Positions 46,276-57,899 are shown, counted from the first letter of the stretch. The stretch is 64,000 nt of DNA from Otatea glauca (GCA_036346275.1 CM070720.1:12439278-12503277); one strand, 5' to 3'. A program made the numbers and translations. The notes: a model not told the origin generated them from the sequence alone.

Positions 46276-47459
46276 CATGCTGAGATAAAAACAAAATAAT
46301 ATGCTGAAAGTAAACACATGTCTAAACAAAAGTAATATGCTAAAAGTAAACACATGTGTAAACAAAAGTAATATGCTAAAAGTTAACACATGTCTAAACA
46401 AAATTAATATGCCGAAAATAAGCCATGTGGGTTAGCTCATGCAAGCTATACATCCATGTAATGTTATGACATTGTCTGCAGCAACCTTTTCTTTCTGGTG
46501 TACTCCCCTTGTCCTTTTTCTTTTTTTTCAGAGAAATATACAAGAAATTTGCTGGAGCTATATAAATGTTGCTTTTCTAACCTTCCCTCTCTATCCTATT
46601 CCTAAGGTATTACTTTGGCACACATATCTTTCCAGAGGTCCTTCTAAACGATATTTCTGGTCCATATGGGGATTCATTGCTTTTGAGCTTGAAGCTTGCT
46701 GTGGATGTACTAGTAAGTAGACCTGCTACTGTTTTCCTATAACTCAACCTTTCAATCTAATGGACTCAAAATTATTGTTTGGAAATATATCACATGGACT
46801 AATTTCGATAATTAGATTACAATAGATCAACTCACTTATCATCCGTAAAATCCATTATGGCCGATTGACATGTAAAACATCCTAAAATCTCAATATAGTT
46901 GAACCTGTTTGGGGGTGGTTTCAATGAGTGCATAGCTCACTTTCAAGAACTTCCTTCTTTTTAGTGTTTATCTGGGTTAATTTCATAAGCAAAGCATCCT
47001 ACAGCTATGCATCCATGGAATTGTTTTTCCCTCTCTGTCAATCAAGTTCGTTATGACAATCATGTGGGTTAGCTCGTGCAAGCCTATTAGACAAATTACC
47101 GTTATATGAACTTTATTAGGTAAAGATCTTGAAATTCCAAAAAGGATTAAGAACATAACGCACTTGATCAGATCATATAAATTGGTAATCACTGATAATT
47201 CACGAAAAGGATATATGAGTTACTCTACAATTCATGCAGTACATTTGTGATGCTAAAAGACTATTGGAGGGCATAACAACAAATAGGTGGAGGGCATAAC
47301 AACAAATATATCTTTTCTTCTTCTCGTTGTAGTCACAAAATAACATTCCAACCTTAGAAGCATAACAACAAATAGGTGGAGGGCATCAAAACTCACAATC
47401 ATGACCTACAAATAATTGGGTTTTTCCATTGTTTCTCTGCATCAAACAAGAATAGACAA
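46276..47459. other. Non-coding stretch between the two CACTA genes
   Basis: AT-rich with short local repeats (ACACATGTCTAAACAAAAGTAATATGC three times near 46310-46400; GGTGGAGGGCATAACAACAAAT near 47288 and 47370). No credible gene. Confidence 0.55.
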
Positions 47460-47499
47460 TCAAATCATGCACCTAGGAGGCACAACGGGGGGGGGGACC

Positions 47500-47835
47500 T
47501 CGATCGGAGCAGGCCGGAGGCGCCGGTGTGGGGAACTCGGAGCAGGCCGGAGGCGACGGTGGGAGGGAGCTCGGAGAAGGCCGGAGGCGACGGTGGGAGG
47601 GACCTCGGAGCAGGCCTGATGTGCCGGTGGGGGACCTTGGGGCTGGCCAAAGGTGCCGGTGTGGGGAGCTCGGAGATGGCCGAAGAAGGCGCCGGTGGGG
47701 GACCTTGGGGCTGGACAGAGGCGCCGGTGTGGGGAGGTAGGAGTTGGCCGAAGGCGCCAGGGGGGACCTTGGGGCTGGCTAGAGGCGCCGGTGTGGGGAG
47801 CTCGGAGATGGCCGAAGGCACCGGTGGGTGGGAGC
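47500..47835. repeat. Minisatellite, about 33-bp unit, ten copies, GC-rich
   Basis: Units of the form CGGAGCAGGCCGGAGGCGCCGGTGTGGGGAGCT, alternating with TGGGGCTGGCCAAAGGTGCCGGTGGGGGACCT, follow each other with small indels. A unit of 11 codons keeps frames open on both strands (HRRLRPAP on minus), which is why long Arg/Pro or Gly/Arg frames appear; I see no other support for a protein. Confidence 0.88.
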
Positions 47836-47939
47836 CTCCTGCTAGGGCATAGAAATCGCGAGAGCTGGAGGCGCAGGATGAGGGGCAAATAGGAATTGCG
47901 GGAGCAATTGCACGCGTGAGGGAGAGTTTTACTGAAAAG

Positions 47940-48240
47940 CTAATAGTTGTGTCGGTTTTATATGGGAACCGACACAAATGGAAAATATTACTATCGGTTT
48001 CTTTCGAGAACCGACACGAATGCAAAAAATTACTATCGGTTTTATCTAAGAACCAACACAAATGCAAAAAATATTACTATCGGTTTTACCAGAGAACCGA
48101 CACAAATGCAAAATATTACTATCGGTTTTATCCGAGAACCGACACAAATGAAGTAAAATCACAATCGGTTTTCCACATAAACCGACACAAATAAATATTA
48201 TCACTATCGGTTTAGTATAAAAAACCGACACTAATTGCAG
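47940..48240. repeat. CACTA-like motif array (ACTATCGGTTTT / AACCGACACAAATG)
   Basis: About seven units of 38-48 bases, each an inverted pair TACTATCGGTTTT...AGAACCGACACAAATG. The motif resembles the subterminal motif of the host transposon (ATCGGTTCT) but is a distinct version, so it may come from another CACTA element whose ends are gone. Confidence 0.8.
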
Positions 48241-48684
48241 AAGACTAATGCAAATATCTTCCCTGTGAGCAATTTCCACAAAAAAATTCCAAGACTAAAA
48301 ACATCACCTTTGTGATCATAGGGCTTGTGTTCTATGACCTACAACAGTAAAATTTTGTAAGCTCATATACCAATTGTGGGAATGTCATTATTACACGGGT
48401 TATTGATTTCTTGAGTTCATCGTCACGCAAACTTGCAAATCCCATTTAGACTTACAATTTACAGCACTATAAGATACAGATAAAGAAAATAAATGTCATT
48501 TTGTCATAAAGATACATAGAAAACAAAAAGATAAGAGGAAGCCATCATAGCATGCATGTCCACAAAATATTTTAATTCACCAATGATCTTAGCTTGCATA
48601 CTATCTTGTGTGGCAATTATTTTGCTGGCTAGGGATTAGGTACTGCTAAAATTTATGACACAAATGTGAAATAATGAATTAAAA
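48241..48684. other. Spacer between the two motif arrays
   Basis: AT-rich sequence with no frame, repeat or terminus that I can support. Confidence 0.5.
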
Positions 48685-49425
48685 AAGCCGAAACATGTAG
48701 GAATACATTACTATCGGTTTTTAAGAAAGAAACGACACAAAAAGAAATACAATAGGGTCGGTTTTAAATAAAAAACCGACACAAATGACTAAATATTACT
48801 ATCGGTTTTTATTACTAAACCGACACAAATGTGAAATAATGAATTAAAAAAGCCGAAACATGTAGAAATACATTACTATCGGTTTTTAAGAAAAAAACGA
48901 CATAAATATAACTACAATAGGGTCGGTTTTAAATTAAAAACCGACACAAATGACTGAATATTACTATCGGTTTTAATTACTAAACCGACACAAATGTGAA
49001 ATAATGAAGCCAAAAAGCCGAAACATGTAGGAATACATTACTATCGGTTTTTAAGAAAAAAACGACACAAATATAACTACATTAGGGTCGGTTTTAAATA
49101 AAAAACCGACACAAATGACTAAATATTACTATCGGTTTTAATTACTAAACCAACACAAATGTGAAATAATTAAGCAAAAAAGCCGAAACATGTAGGAATA
49201 CATTACTATCGGTTGTTAAGAAAAAAATGAGACAAATATAGCTACAGAGGGTCGGTTTAAAATAAACAACCGACACAAATGAGTATATATTAATATCGGT
49301 TTTTAAGAAAAAACGACACAACTATAACTACAATAGGGTCGGTTTTAAATAAAAAACCGACACAAATGGATTTACATTACTATCGGTTTTCAAGCAAAAA
49401 CCGACACAAAAAGCACCACAACACT
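48685..49425. repeat. 165-bp tandem array built of TATCGGTTTT/AAAACCGACA hairpins
   Basis: AAGCCGAAACATGTAGGAATAC-type unit starts lie at 48685, 48850, 49015 and 49180, exactly 165 bases apart each time. Each unit holds TACTATCGGTTTTTAAG, CGACACAAATATAACTACA, GGGTCGGTTTTAAAT, AAAACCGACACAAATGACT and a second TACTATCGGTTTT...AAACCGACACAAATGTG pair. The last copy breaks down into a partial one (49290-49425). So there is a short inverted motif inside a higher-order direct repeat. Confidence 0.93.
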
Positions 49426-49974
49426 ATTGGTTTTCTAGACAAAGTATGATGAAGTCTGATTTCTTAGAATTCATTGATGAAAGAGTAAAAAGGCCACAGC
49501 TTTTACAGATATAGTTGGAATTATTTCAAATTTTGCAGAAACATACTTTGGGATATTACAGGTCTTTTCGAAAAAGAATTTTTGAAAAAAGAGTTAGCAC
49601 TAAAAACAGATGCAACAATTCACTTCGTAAGCATGATTCTAGCTTAAAGACTGTAAAAGTCAAAACTTCTGCAAATAAAGTCCAGGTTTTTCCAAATTTT
49701 CCGTAAATAAACTTTGGACTAGTTAGAAGCTTTCCCAAAAAGAAAAATATGTAAACAAATTTTCTGATATGTAAACGAATGACCAACTAGTAAGTAGATT
49801 GCAAATATGTCACAATGTTACATGAGAGATTATAACCGTACAACTTTACCCAAACAAAACACACGATAAAACATATGTCTTAAACACTAATGGCTTAAAC
49901 CAAATGAACGACATGATAAAATGAACAAACAATACAATAGTTCCTTTAGTTACAGTATAACCCTTCTTGATGAT
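49426..49974. other. Non-coding stretch after TNP2
   Basis: AT-rich, with a weak inner duplication (TTTTGCAGAAACATACTTTGGG near 49532 and TTTTCCGTAAATAAACTTTGG near 49698). It is the probable 3' untranslated part of the minus-strand transposase gene. Confidence 0.5.
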
Positions 49975-52900
49975 CTACGCGCATATAATTTCTTCCATGT
50001 GTTTCGTCGTCCGGCTAAGATAGGCCCCATCTGCAAATGGAGGTATTTCATCGAATTGATTGTATTCTTCTTCATCTACGACATTTTCGACACCAACAAT
50101 CCGCCGCTTGCTGTGAAGGACAACATGCAACCTCGGATTGGCCGGATCACGCACATAGAAGACTTGATTTGCTTGCTTCGCAAGTACGAATGGGTCATCT
50201 TTATAGGCGAGTCTGTTTAGATCCACAAGAGTAAAACCTCTTTTGTCGACCTTCACTCCATGTGTTAGTCCCACCCACTTACATCGGAATAATGGAATTT
50301 GGTATATTTCGTAATCGAGCTCCCAAATTTCTTCGATCATCCCATAATATGAGTACATTGCCGTTGAGGATCCTCCTTTCGAGTGATGTACATCGGACAT
50401 AGCATCTATGCTTAAGCCACTGTTTTGAATAGTACTCTTCGCATCTTGACTTTCAGTGTAAAAGGTGTACCCATTAATATCGTACCCCTGCCATGTCTGT
50501 ACATTAAATCTAGGTCCGTCAGCCAACCATTTAACATTCTCACTAACAGAGAACTCTGCCGTTTGTTTGAACCATATAACAAATCTATCGTTGTGTTCTC
50601 GCATTATGGAAAGCTCATCCATATGTGCATTCTCTCTCCGTAATATCGACTTGTGCTGCTCGATGTACCCTGCAACTTCCGTGCTGTGCTGCAAGACTGT
50701 CAAATGCGCTTTGCAATACATATCAAACCGTGGCCTCGTTAGTTTCGACCCCACGGTTCCTTTGCCAGCAAGTCTGCCCTCGTGGCGAGATAGAGGAACA
50801 CCGATTGCTTGTCTTTTCCCGAGATAGTCCACACAAAACTCAATAACCTCTTCAGTCGCATAACCTTCCACAATACTACCCTCAGGCTTCGACCGATTCC
50901 TCACGTAGGACTTTAATATACCCATGTACCTCTCAAACGGATACATGTAACGTAAAAAAGCGGGTCCACATATCTTAATCTCTCTAACAAGGTGAACAAC
51001 AAGGTGGACCATGACGTCGAAGAATGACGGTGGGAAATGCATCTCAAGCTGACATAGAGTCTGCACCACCTCACTCTGCAAGTTGTCTAGCACGTCGGGG
51101 TCAATAACTTTGCAGGAGATCGCATTGAAGAAGTAACACAGCTTTGTGATTGCAAACCTGACAACCTCTGGCAGAATATTTCTTATTGCAACTGGGAGCA
51201 TTTGGGTCATCAAGACATGGCAGTCGTGGGACTTCATGCCTAGCAACTTCAAATCATCCAAGGACACAAGCTTCTTAATGTTCGCGGAGTATCCAGATGG
51301 AACTTTAATACCTTGGAGACATTTGCAAAGGTCGTCTTTCTCCTTCTTGGACAGGGTGTAGCATGCAGCGGGGATGTACGGACCTTTTCCATCCTCCTCT
51401 ATCACCGCAAGCTTGGGCCTGATTCCCATGTAGGCCATGTCGCGACGAGCATTCACACCATCCTTTGTCTTACCAGGTATGTTTAGCAGGATGCCAACCA
51501 AATTGTCGCAGACATTCTTCTCAACGTGCATGACATCAATACAATGCCGACATCTAACTCCTTCCAAAGATGGTAAGTCCCAAAATATTGACCTCTTCTT
51601 CCAAATGGTCCTAGAACTAACAGATTTACTCTTTTTCGTCTTGAACATCGATATCCTCTACACGTGAATATACTTGCCTACCACTCATAGGTCATGGTGT
51701 CGAACGAACTTCCTCTTCCCATCAAATTTGTCATCCATCTTACGGTATCGATGACTTCGAGGTAGAAACCTACGGTGACCCATATACACAGTTTTCTTGG
51801 AATTTGGCAGCCATAGGCTCTCGGTCTCCTCTTCACAAATAGGACACGCTTTTGCTCCTTTCGTACTGTAGCCCGCCAAATTTCCAAGAGCCGTAGGGTG
51901 AAATGCTCTCTTCTTTACGCATCCCACACAATGACCCCGTCATTCCACAATTTTACCAAATCTTCGATCAGTGGAGCGAGGTACACATCAATATCATTTC
52001 CCGGCTGTTTGGGTCCCGAGATTAGAAACGACATCATGATATACTTCCGATTCATGCACAACCATGGAGGGAGGTTGTAGATGCACAACAGAACTGGCCA
52101 CGTGCTGTGACGACTGCTCATGTTACCAAACAGATTTATTCCATCGGTACTCAACCCAAATCTTATGTTCCTCATTTCAGCACCAAACTCCTCATGGTTC
52201 CAATCGATGTTTCTCCATTGAGCCGAATCAGCAGGGTGTCTCAGCTTTCCATCTTCCTTTCGAGACTCATAATGCCAACACAACAATTCTGCCTCTCTAG
52301 GATTTGCAAACAACCTCTCCAAACGGGGAATGATGGGCAAGTACCACAATACCTTGGCCGGTGCACCTTTAGTGACCTCTTCACCGTCGCTGTTCTGCTC
52401 TTACGCTTCTTGTCGTTACGCTTCTCCTTTTGTTTGTACCGGGGCACACCGCAAACTAGACAAACGTGCAGCTCCTGATGTGCATTACGGTACAAGATGC
52501 AATCATTTGGACATGCATGTATCCTTTCTATTTCCATTCCCATGGGACATAGTAGCTTCTTCGCTTCATAAATGCTTGTTGGCAACTCGTTTCCCTCGAG
52601 AAGCAGATCCGATAGAAGAACTAGAAGTGCATTGAAACTTGTATCTGTCCAACGGTGTTTTACCTTCAGTTCGAACAATGGAAGGACCGAACCCAACTTG
52701 GTGTATTCTGCTTTGCAACCTGTGAACAGAGGTTTGGCATCGTCTTCCATCAAGCTTTTAAACTTTTCAAACTCTCATTCCGTGTAATTACCCTCCACAT
52801 CCCGCAACATTTGCTCCAAATTCTCCTCCTCAAACATATCAGGCTGCAAGTCATCATCCGGTTCCACTGTGTCTTCATTGCATACCGGCAGGGTACTACC

Positions 52901-53143
52901 TGTCTCCCCGTGATGGATCCAACACGTGTAATTCCTCACGAAGCCACGTCGAATCAAGTGGTCCTCAATTTGAGCTGAGTTGTTAAATCTTCTCAGATTG
53001 GTGCAATCAATGCAAGGACAATATATGAATTTTACACCCCTCCTCACCATGTCCTCTTCGGCAATTTTTTTGAACTCCTTAACACCCTTCTGAAATTCAG
53101 CACTCACACGACTTTTGTCATACATCCATTCCTTACATTTCAT
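49975..53143 (-). pseudogene. TNP2-like CACTA transposase, nearly full length, with several lesions
   Basis: Minus strand, start ATG at 53143 (MKCKEWMYDKSR). In order: Transpos_assoc-type region with CPCIDC and NYTCWIHHGE (53040-52880); an in-frame TGA at 52775-52777; CPNDCILYRNAHQELHVCLVCGVPRYK (52530-52430); a frameshift near 52345; RNIRFGLSTDGINLFGNMSSRHS and GPKQPGNDIDVYLAPL; a frameshift plus loss of a short conserved block near 51920; KACPICEEET; a frame disturbance at 51640-51690; then an intact 557-codon 3' part with HCIDVMHVEKNVCDNLVG, LKLLGMKSHDCHVLMTQMLPVAIR, MYPFERYMGILKSYVRNRSKPEGSIVEGY and a C-terminal DUF4216-like stretch (FRCKWV). Intact TNP2 binds the termini and catalyses excision. 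With these breaks it should not; whether some gaps are introns cannot be settled here. Confidence 0.9.
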
Positions 53144-53447
53144 TTGTAATTAAAATTCACACAATAAATTAAGGAAAAACTGGAGCGACAGCAAGCTAGC
53201 TATTTGAAATATTGAGACATCATTTCAGTTAATATTACCTTCACAAAATAGAGAACAATTTCATGCAAGATATATGAAATGTGTTCTCCTGATCGATACC
53301 TAGATTCTTCGCTGGTTTAGAGCTTCCAATTCCCTAGATAGGAGACATACATTTTTAACATCAACAATGATATCAAACAATCTAATTATATAGTGCAGTA
53401 GCTTACAAATCTTTTGACTACAACGAAACAAATTAAACAAGGGTACC

Positions 53448-53804
53448 AACGATGACTCCTAATCTCTAAATAGGTTTGGTCCTAATCCCATTCGAGAATA
53501 TGTGGTTCAGACAAGTTCCTAAGCCGTTGTACAACTCCAGAGAAAATTTGAAGATCTCTCGCTATTCTCCATATACACGCCTCGACAACAAGTCAAGAGG
53601 TGTGTATCCGAGAATACCAGAGACGCTATCAAATCTACTTTGCGCTTGTACAACACGACCAGACCTTACCCGGACGACATATCCTCGAACTGTCCAAGAA
53701 CGTGGATACTTGAGATCGCCGCTTATAAATATGCCATTTCGCTCAACATATTTATAAACAAGCATCCTCGAACGGAGACGAGGTTCCGCACCTAAACTCT
53801 AACA
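53448..53804 (-). promoter_or_regulatory. Palindromic 0.36 kb module, copy B, upstream of TNP2
   Basis: It begins AACGATGACTCCTAATCTC, as does copy A, and ends CTAAACTCTAACA, as does copy A. The palindromes are present but imperfect (CTCCATATACAC against GTGTATCCGAG), and the TATA-containing palindrome (CTTATAAATATG...CATATTTATAA) is near 53722-53758. It ends about 300 bases before the TNP2 ATG on minus. The degenerate arms suggest that copy B is either older or less constrained than copy A. Confidence 0.6.
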
Positions 53805-54224
53805 TTCATCGTGACAAGAATAATAATACCATATTAACATCAAAGCACTACAAATTAAGATAATTAAATACATGTGTGCTTGTCAAATAAAGGTGTGCAA
53901 CTGATAGGACATAGACAATACCAAAGCAATCTAAACTTTCTTCATGACAAATCAAAATTACATAGTGCAAAATTAAAGGGGTTTGAAGGAATGTTCACAT
54001 TTTGAAGAAAACCACAAATTATGCAAAATGAGGGGAAATCTCCTCAAGTTAGGGCTTCAAATTTACCCTCTTACCACCCACCTTTGAGGATTTCAAATTT
54101 TTTCACCCAAGTATTGCTTCCAACCACGTAATATGAGCTATTTTTCGTATGGGCGGGGGAAATCTCCTCCGAACAATAATGAGAAGAGCTCAAATCGAGT
54201 GGTATAAATAACCTAACAAGACAC
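53805..54224. other. Non-coding stretch before the right array
   Basis: AT-rich with a modest repeat of GGGGAAATCTCCTC (54031 and 54166). No frame of note. Confidence 0.5.
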
Positions 54225-54785
54225 ATCGTAGTCGGTTCTTATAAGAGAAGCGATAGTGACGTGCATTATCATCACTATCGGTTCCCACATAAGAAGCGAT
54301 AGAGATGAGCACGTTGACATCACTATCAGTTCTCTTGTGAGAAGCGATAGTGATGAGCACGCATATCACTATCGCTTCTCACATAAGAACCGATAGTGAT
54401 GAGAACGCTTCTCACATAAGAACCGATAGTGATGAGACGTTCTCATCACTATCGGTTAACGTCTCATCACTATCGGTTCTTATGTGTGAAGCGATAGTGA
54501 TATGCGTGCTCATCACTATCGCTTCTCACATGAGAACTGATAGTGATGTCAACGTGCTCATCTCTATCGCATCTTATGTGGGAACCGATAGTGATGATAA
54601 TTCACGTCACTATCATTTCTCGCATAAGAACCGATTGTGATGTTCCCAGTGCACATCACAATCACTTCTAACCTGAGAACCGATAGTGATTATTACTAAT
54701 GCCTCCCCTAAGTCATCTATCACAATAGTTTTTTCCTAAAAACTTAAGAACCGACACAGATGAAACGATAGTGATGTACCATTCT
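54225..54785. repeat. Right subterminal array of the 13 kb CACTA
   Basis: A dozen alternating copies of ATCACTATCGGTTCTTA and AGAAGCGATAGTGATGA in both orientations. A larger palindrome is centred near 54455, where GAACCGATAGTGATGAGACG meets its inverse. Confidence 0.9.
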
Positions 54786-54794
54786 GTAGTAGTG

Positions 54795-55400
54795 TTAACA
54801 GTTTGCTTGGTCATAGGCTAATATTATTGGAATCGTACTAAAATTGGTTAGTAGGTCATATATATTAAATTTGTTGGAATCCCCTCTCAAGTTAATTTGG
54901 TAGTCACAAAATTATTGATGGATAGATTTTCTATGCATATAAAGAGATGGTCGACTTAGGTAATTAAGTTGCATCGGTGAAAATCATCTGTATCAATATG
55001 AGTGGTAGTCAAATATATTAAATTGATCTTAGTGGTGTACATATGGTTGAATTGATGCTTATCACATAAGGTAAGTTTGGTGGAAATGATACCGCATATT
55101 TAATCAGTAGTTGTGTGCTATTTAAGCAGCACATGTGCAATTGGATTTAATGTTTAAATGGTAGTTAGAAGGGCCTTATGTGATGAATACACGAGTACTC
55201 GAAGGTTGATTATTAATTGGATTGGAGCATCATATAAATAGGAGGATAAAATAGAGGTACTAGAATATTGGACTTAACCCATCATATGTGGTTTATACTT
55301 TATTTTGGATTGTCAGATGTAGGATTACGGGTCAATCATGACGGTCTTGATATAATTAAATTGGTGGATATTGTGTGGTAAGACATATATGTTAAATTGG
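54795..55400. other. Unassigned AT-rich sequence between the CACTA and the Tat element
   Basis: It contains loosely repeated phrases such as ATATATTAAATTTGTTGGAA, ATATATTAAATTGATC and ATATATGTTAAATTGGTG about every 150-200 bases. It is the continuation of 41341-41835. No gene or element end is visible. Confidence 0.5.
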
Positions 55401-55895
55401 TGTGGAATATAAGAACCCAGGTGTCTTCATAACCGGCCCAGAAGTGCCTGAGGGAGAGGCAGGGCCCAGTGGAAGGCCCAGTGGATAACCTCCTCGCCAA
55501 GCCTTGCTGCCGTGCGCAAGAAGATACATCTTAGAGACAGTTGAACATATATTTACATATAAGAGATATGATTGTAATCCGAGTTGTTAGCAAGGTAGAT
55601 AAAGATGTAAACTCTATCCTGTAACCGATTAGAATCTAATAACCGATCGGAATCCCTTAACCGATCGGGACTCTGTAAACCGCCCCATCCCCATTATATA
55701 AGGGAGAGGGCGGGCAACAACAGGGGCATAAGCAATCTTAGATACAAGAGATCCACATAATCCCAGCACACAGGACTAGGGTATTACCTCCTCCGTCGAG
55801 GGCCTGAACCTGTCTAAACCTTTTTCTTGTGTGACCTTCGAGTTTGAGATCTAGCACCTGCCCCACAAATTTATTGCCGACCACAAAAGTCGACA
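55401..55895 (+). repeat. 5' LTR of the Tat element (495 bp)
   Basis: TGTGGAATATAAGAACCCAGG to ACAAAAGTCGACA. TATA box TATATAAGGG is at about 55695-55704. It is related to the 567-bp LTRs of the relic at 22862-28755 in inverse orientation but shorter. Confidence 0.93.
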
Positions 55896-55896
55896 G

Positions 55897-55915
55897 TTGG
55901 CGCGCCAGGTAGGGG
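55897..55915 (+). other. Primer-binding site region
   Basis: TTGGCGCGCCAGGTAGGGG follows the LTR after one base. This phrase is the usual primer site of grass Tat-type elements; I do not assign the tRNA. It is absent from the relic. Confidence 0.82.
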
Positions 55916-55944
55916 GAGTGCTATAATCGTTTCCTACAAGCTTG

Positions 55945-57599
55945 ATGGCAGCAACTAGCTGAATCATCACCACCTTCATCTCCGGCCAGGCTTTTCGCTT
56001 TGGAAGCCTGGACTTCGTCGCAGACGCACGTGGAGAACTTGTCTGCCTAGACTTGAACTAGATCCAATCTGGTAAAGATCAGGCCGATCCGTCTCAGGTA
56101 CGCCACTCTGACTCAGCCATCAAACCAGTCGGCGTCGCGAGGAATTGCAACAATCTTCGTGGCATCTTCGCGATAGAAGAGCAAAAAACCGATCTCCAAC
56201 GCCAGCAAGAGATTCAAGAAGCTACGGAGGAAGATCGCCTTCTTCGTAAGGGTAAGGAGGCACAAGCGCGATCGCATCGATCTCGCGGCCGCAATGTCCA
56301 TGAGGACTTCCTACAATCCAGATTGGGAGACGAAGCTGTCTTCCACACACCGCTGCAGAACTTCGTCGCCTCCTCAACAATTCTCGACACGCTGGACCTG
56401 ATGATTGCATCTGATAGCCCGACGGCCCCAATCGTGGCCCAGATCAAGGCCTTTGTGACAGCGGCGACTATTCAGCAGAATCAGGAAAAGCCGATAGGAG
56501 AAAAGCACTCACGCTCCCACGCGGCTACTCGCGTCGCTAGCAGTCGGACTGCAACCAGTCGGAGTACCGGCAGTCGGCGCCCCTCACAACCAGTCGGAGA
56601 CGCCCGCCGGAATCTCAACCGTGACCTCCGCCGAGACATCACCTCCATACGGCAAGAGCGGGACGAAGAAGATCGACGCTGGCGCTACGACGACTATGAA
56701 CGCTTCGGTACCGGCCACGATCGACGAAGTGATCAACGGTACGATGACTACAATGACCATGGAGATCATCATCTCGGGGTCAGAACGACAACGACGATCA
56801 CTGAGTCATGGGCTCGCCGCGCACTCCACCCCGACGCGTTGAAGACAATCGCCGAGCCAGAGGCTCGCCTCGCCGAACTCTCCCTCATCATGACGACATA
56901 TCCATCGATGGAATCCGAGCGTTCACTTCTCAGTTACGCCGAGTATTATGGCCCGAAGGTTTCAACCCCAAGGGCATCGTTAAGTTTGACGGGGATCGAG
57001 ATCCAGAAGCTTGGCTGCAGGTCTATGCCCTGGCGGTTAAAGCGGCTGGAGGTAATCAAAACGTGATGGCAAATTATTTACCAGTCAATCTCACCCCTTC
57101 AACCCAATCATGGCTCACAGGGCTTCCCGCGAACTCGGTGAGCTCCTAGAGCGATCTTTGCGATCAATTTATCGCAAACTTTCAGGGAACCTACGAGAGG
57201 CCTGGCACCCCGTGGGACCTATATCAGCTTCACCAGAAGAAAGACGAGACACTGAGAGATTTCATCCAGCGTTTCATGCAGAAGAAAAACACCATCAGAG
57301 ATGTGTCTGATGCGGTCGTGGTAGCAGCTTTTCAGAAAGGGGTCAACGATCCCGATCTGATCAAGAAAATGTCCAGGAAACCACCAGCCTCCGTAAAGGA
57401 GATGTTTGCGTTGGCCGATCACCATGCCACGGCCTCAGACGCCCTGGTCGAGCACCAAGAAGATCGCCCACAACAGAAGAACAATGGCGACAAGGCCGAG
57501 TCCTCAAAGCATAGAGACAAAAAGCGGAAAGGCGAGGAGCTAGTTGCGGTAACAGAATGCAACCAGCCCCGAGCCACGTGGAGGGAGGCACCCGATTAG
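55945..57599 (+). pseudogene. Tat gag (Retrotrans_gag), broken
   Basis: Capsid protein. From the ATG at 55945 stops appear at about 55960 and 56058, then a basic/Arg-rich region (56480-56780). A frameshift near 56810-56890 leads to the capsid core: GFNPKGIVKFDGDRDPEAWL, LPVNLTPSTQSWLTGLP, then in another frame YQLHQKKDETLRDFIQRF and VSDAVVVAAFQKGV and KKMSRKPPASVKEMFALADHH. It ends with a Lys-rich tail at 57599. A zinc-knuckle-like CPFHPKGKHAAKDC lies just past this stop (57620-57661). The core motifs are those of plant Ty3 gag. Confidence 0.87.
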
Positions 57600-57899
57600 A
57601 GTACCGTCATGGATGCGATATGTCCTTTCCACCCTAAGGGAAAGCACGCCGCCAAAGACTGCTTTACCCTGAAGCGTTTTGCGTGAAAGCAACAAGCTAC
57701 GGCCCAAATAAGGATGAGGTCGCCAAGAAGAAAGACCCTCTGGCGAGGACGATTACCAAGAGCTCGAGCACGGCCGAACTACATATCACGGGGCTCCACC
57801 GATACGAGTCCAAGCATAAAAGCGGACCTCCGAGATCAATGCGTGGAACTGCAACCCCCAAAGATCTAAAGTGGTCCAAGTCCCGATCACCTTCGACCG

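Larger units (their letters stand above)
41836..54794 (-). mobile_element. CACTA (En/Spm) transposon, 12,959 bp, with both genes in decayed form
   Basis: The plus-strand left end CACTACTACAC and right end TTCTGTAGTAGTG (54794) are flanked by the perfect 3-bp duplication TTA (41833-41835 and 54795-54797). Genes run on minus: TNP2 transposase (53143-49975) nearest the 54794 end, then the second gene (45707-42739). Subterminal arrays lie at 41860-42275 and 54225-54785. Between the genes are a 33-bp minisatellite, two motif arrays and an exact 165-bp tandem array. A 0.36 kb module occurs twice, upstream of each gene. Confidence 0.95.

Noticed and set aside
47465..48067. Pro/Arg-rich 200-codon frame on minus
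   Set aside because: It is generated by the 33-bp minisatellite, whose unit length is a multiple of three.
48685..49425. Regularly spaced repeats resembling a CRISPR array
   Set aside because: The spacing reflects a 165-bp direct repeat whose whole unit is similar, with no unique spacers, in plant transposon DNA.
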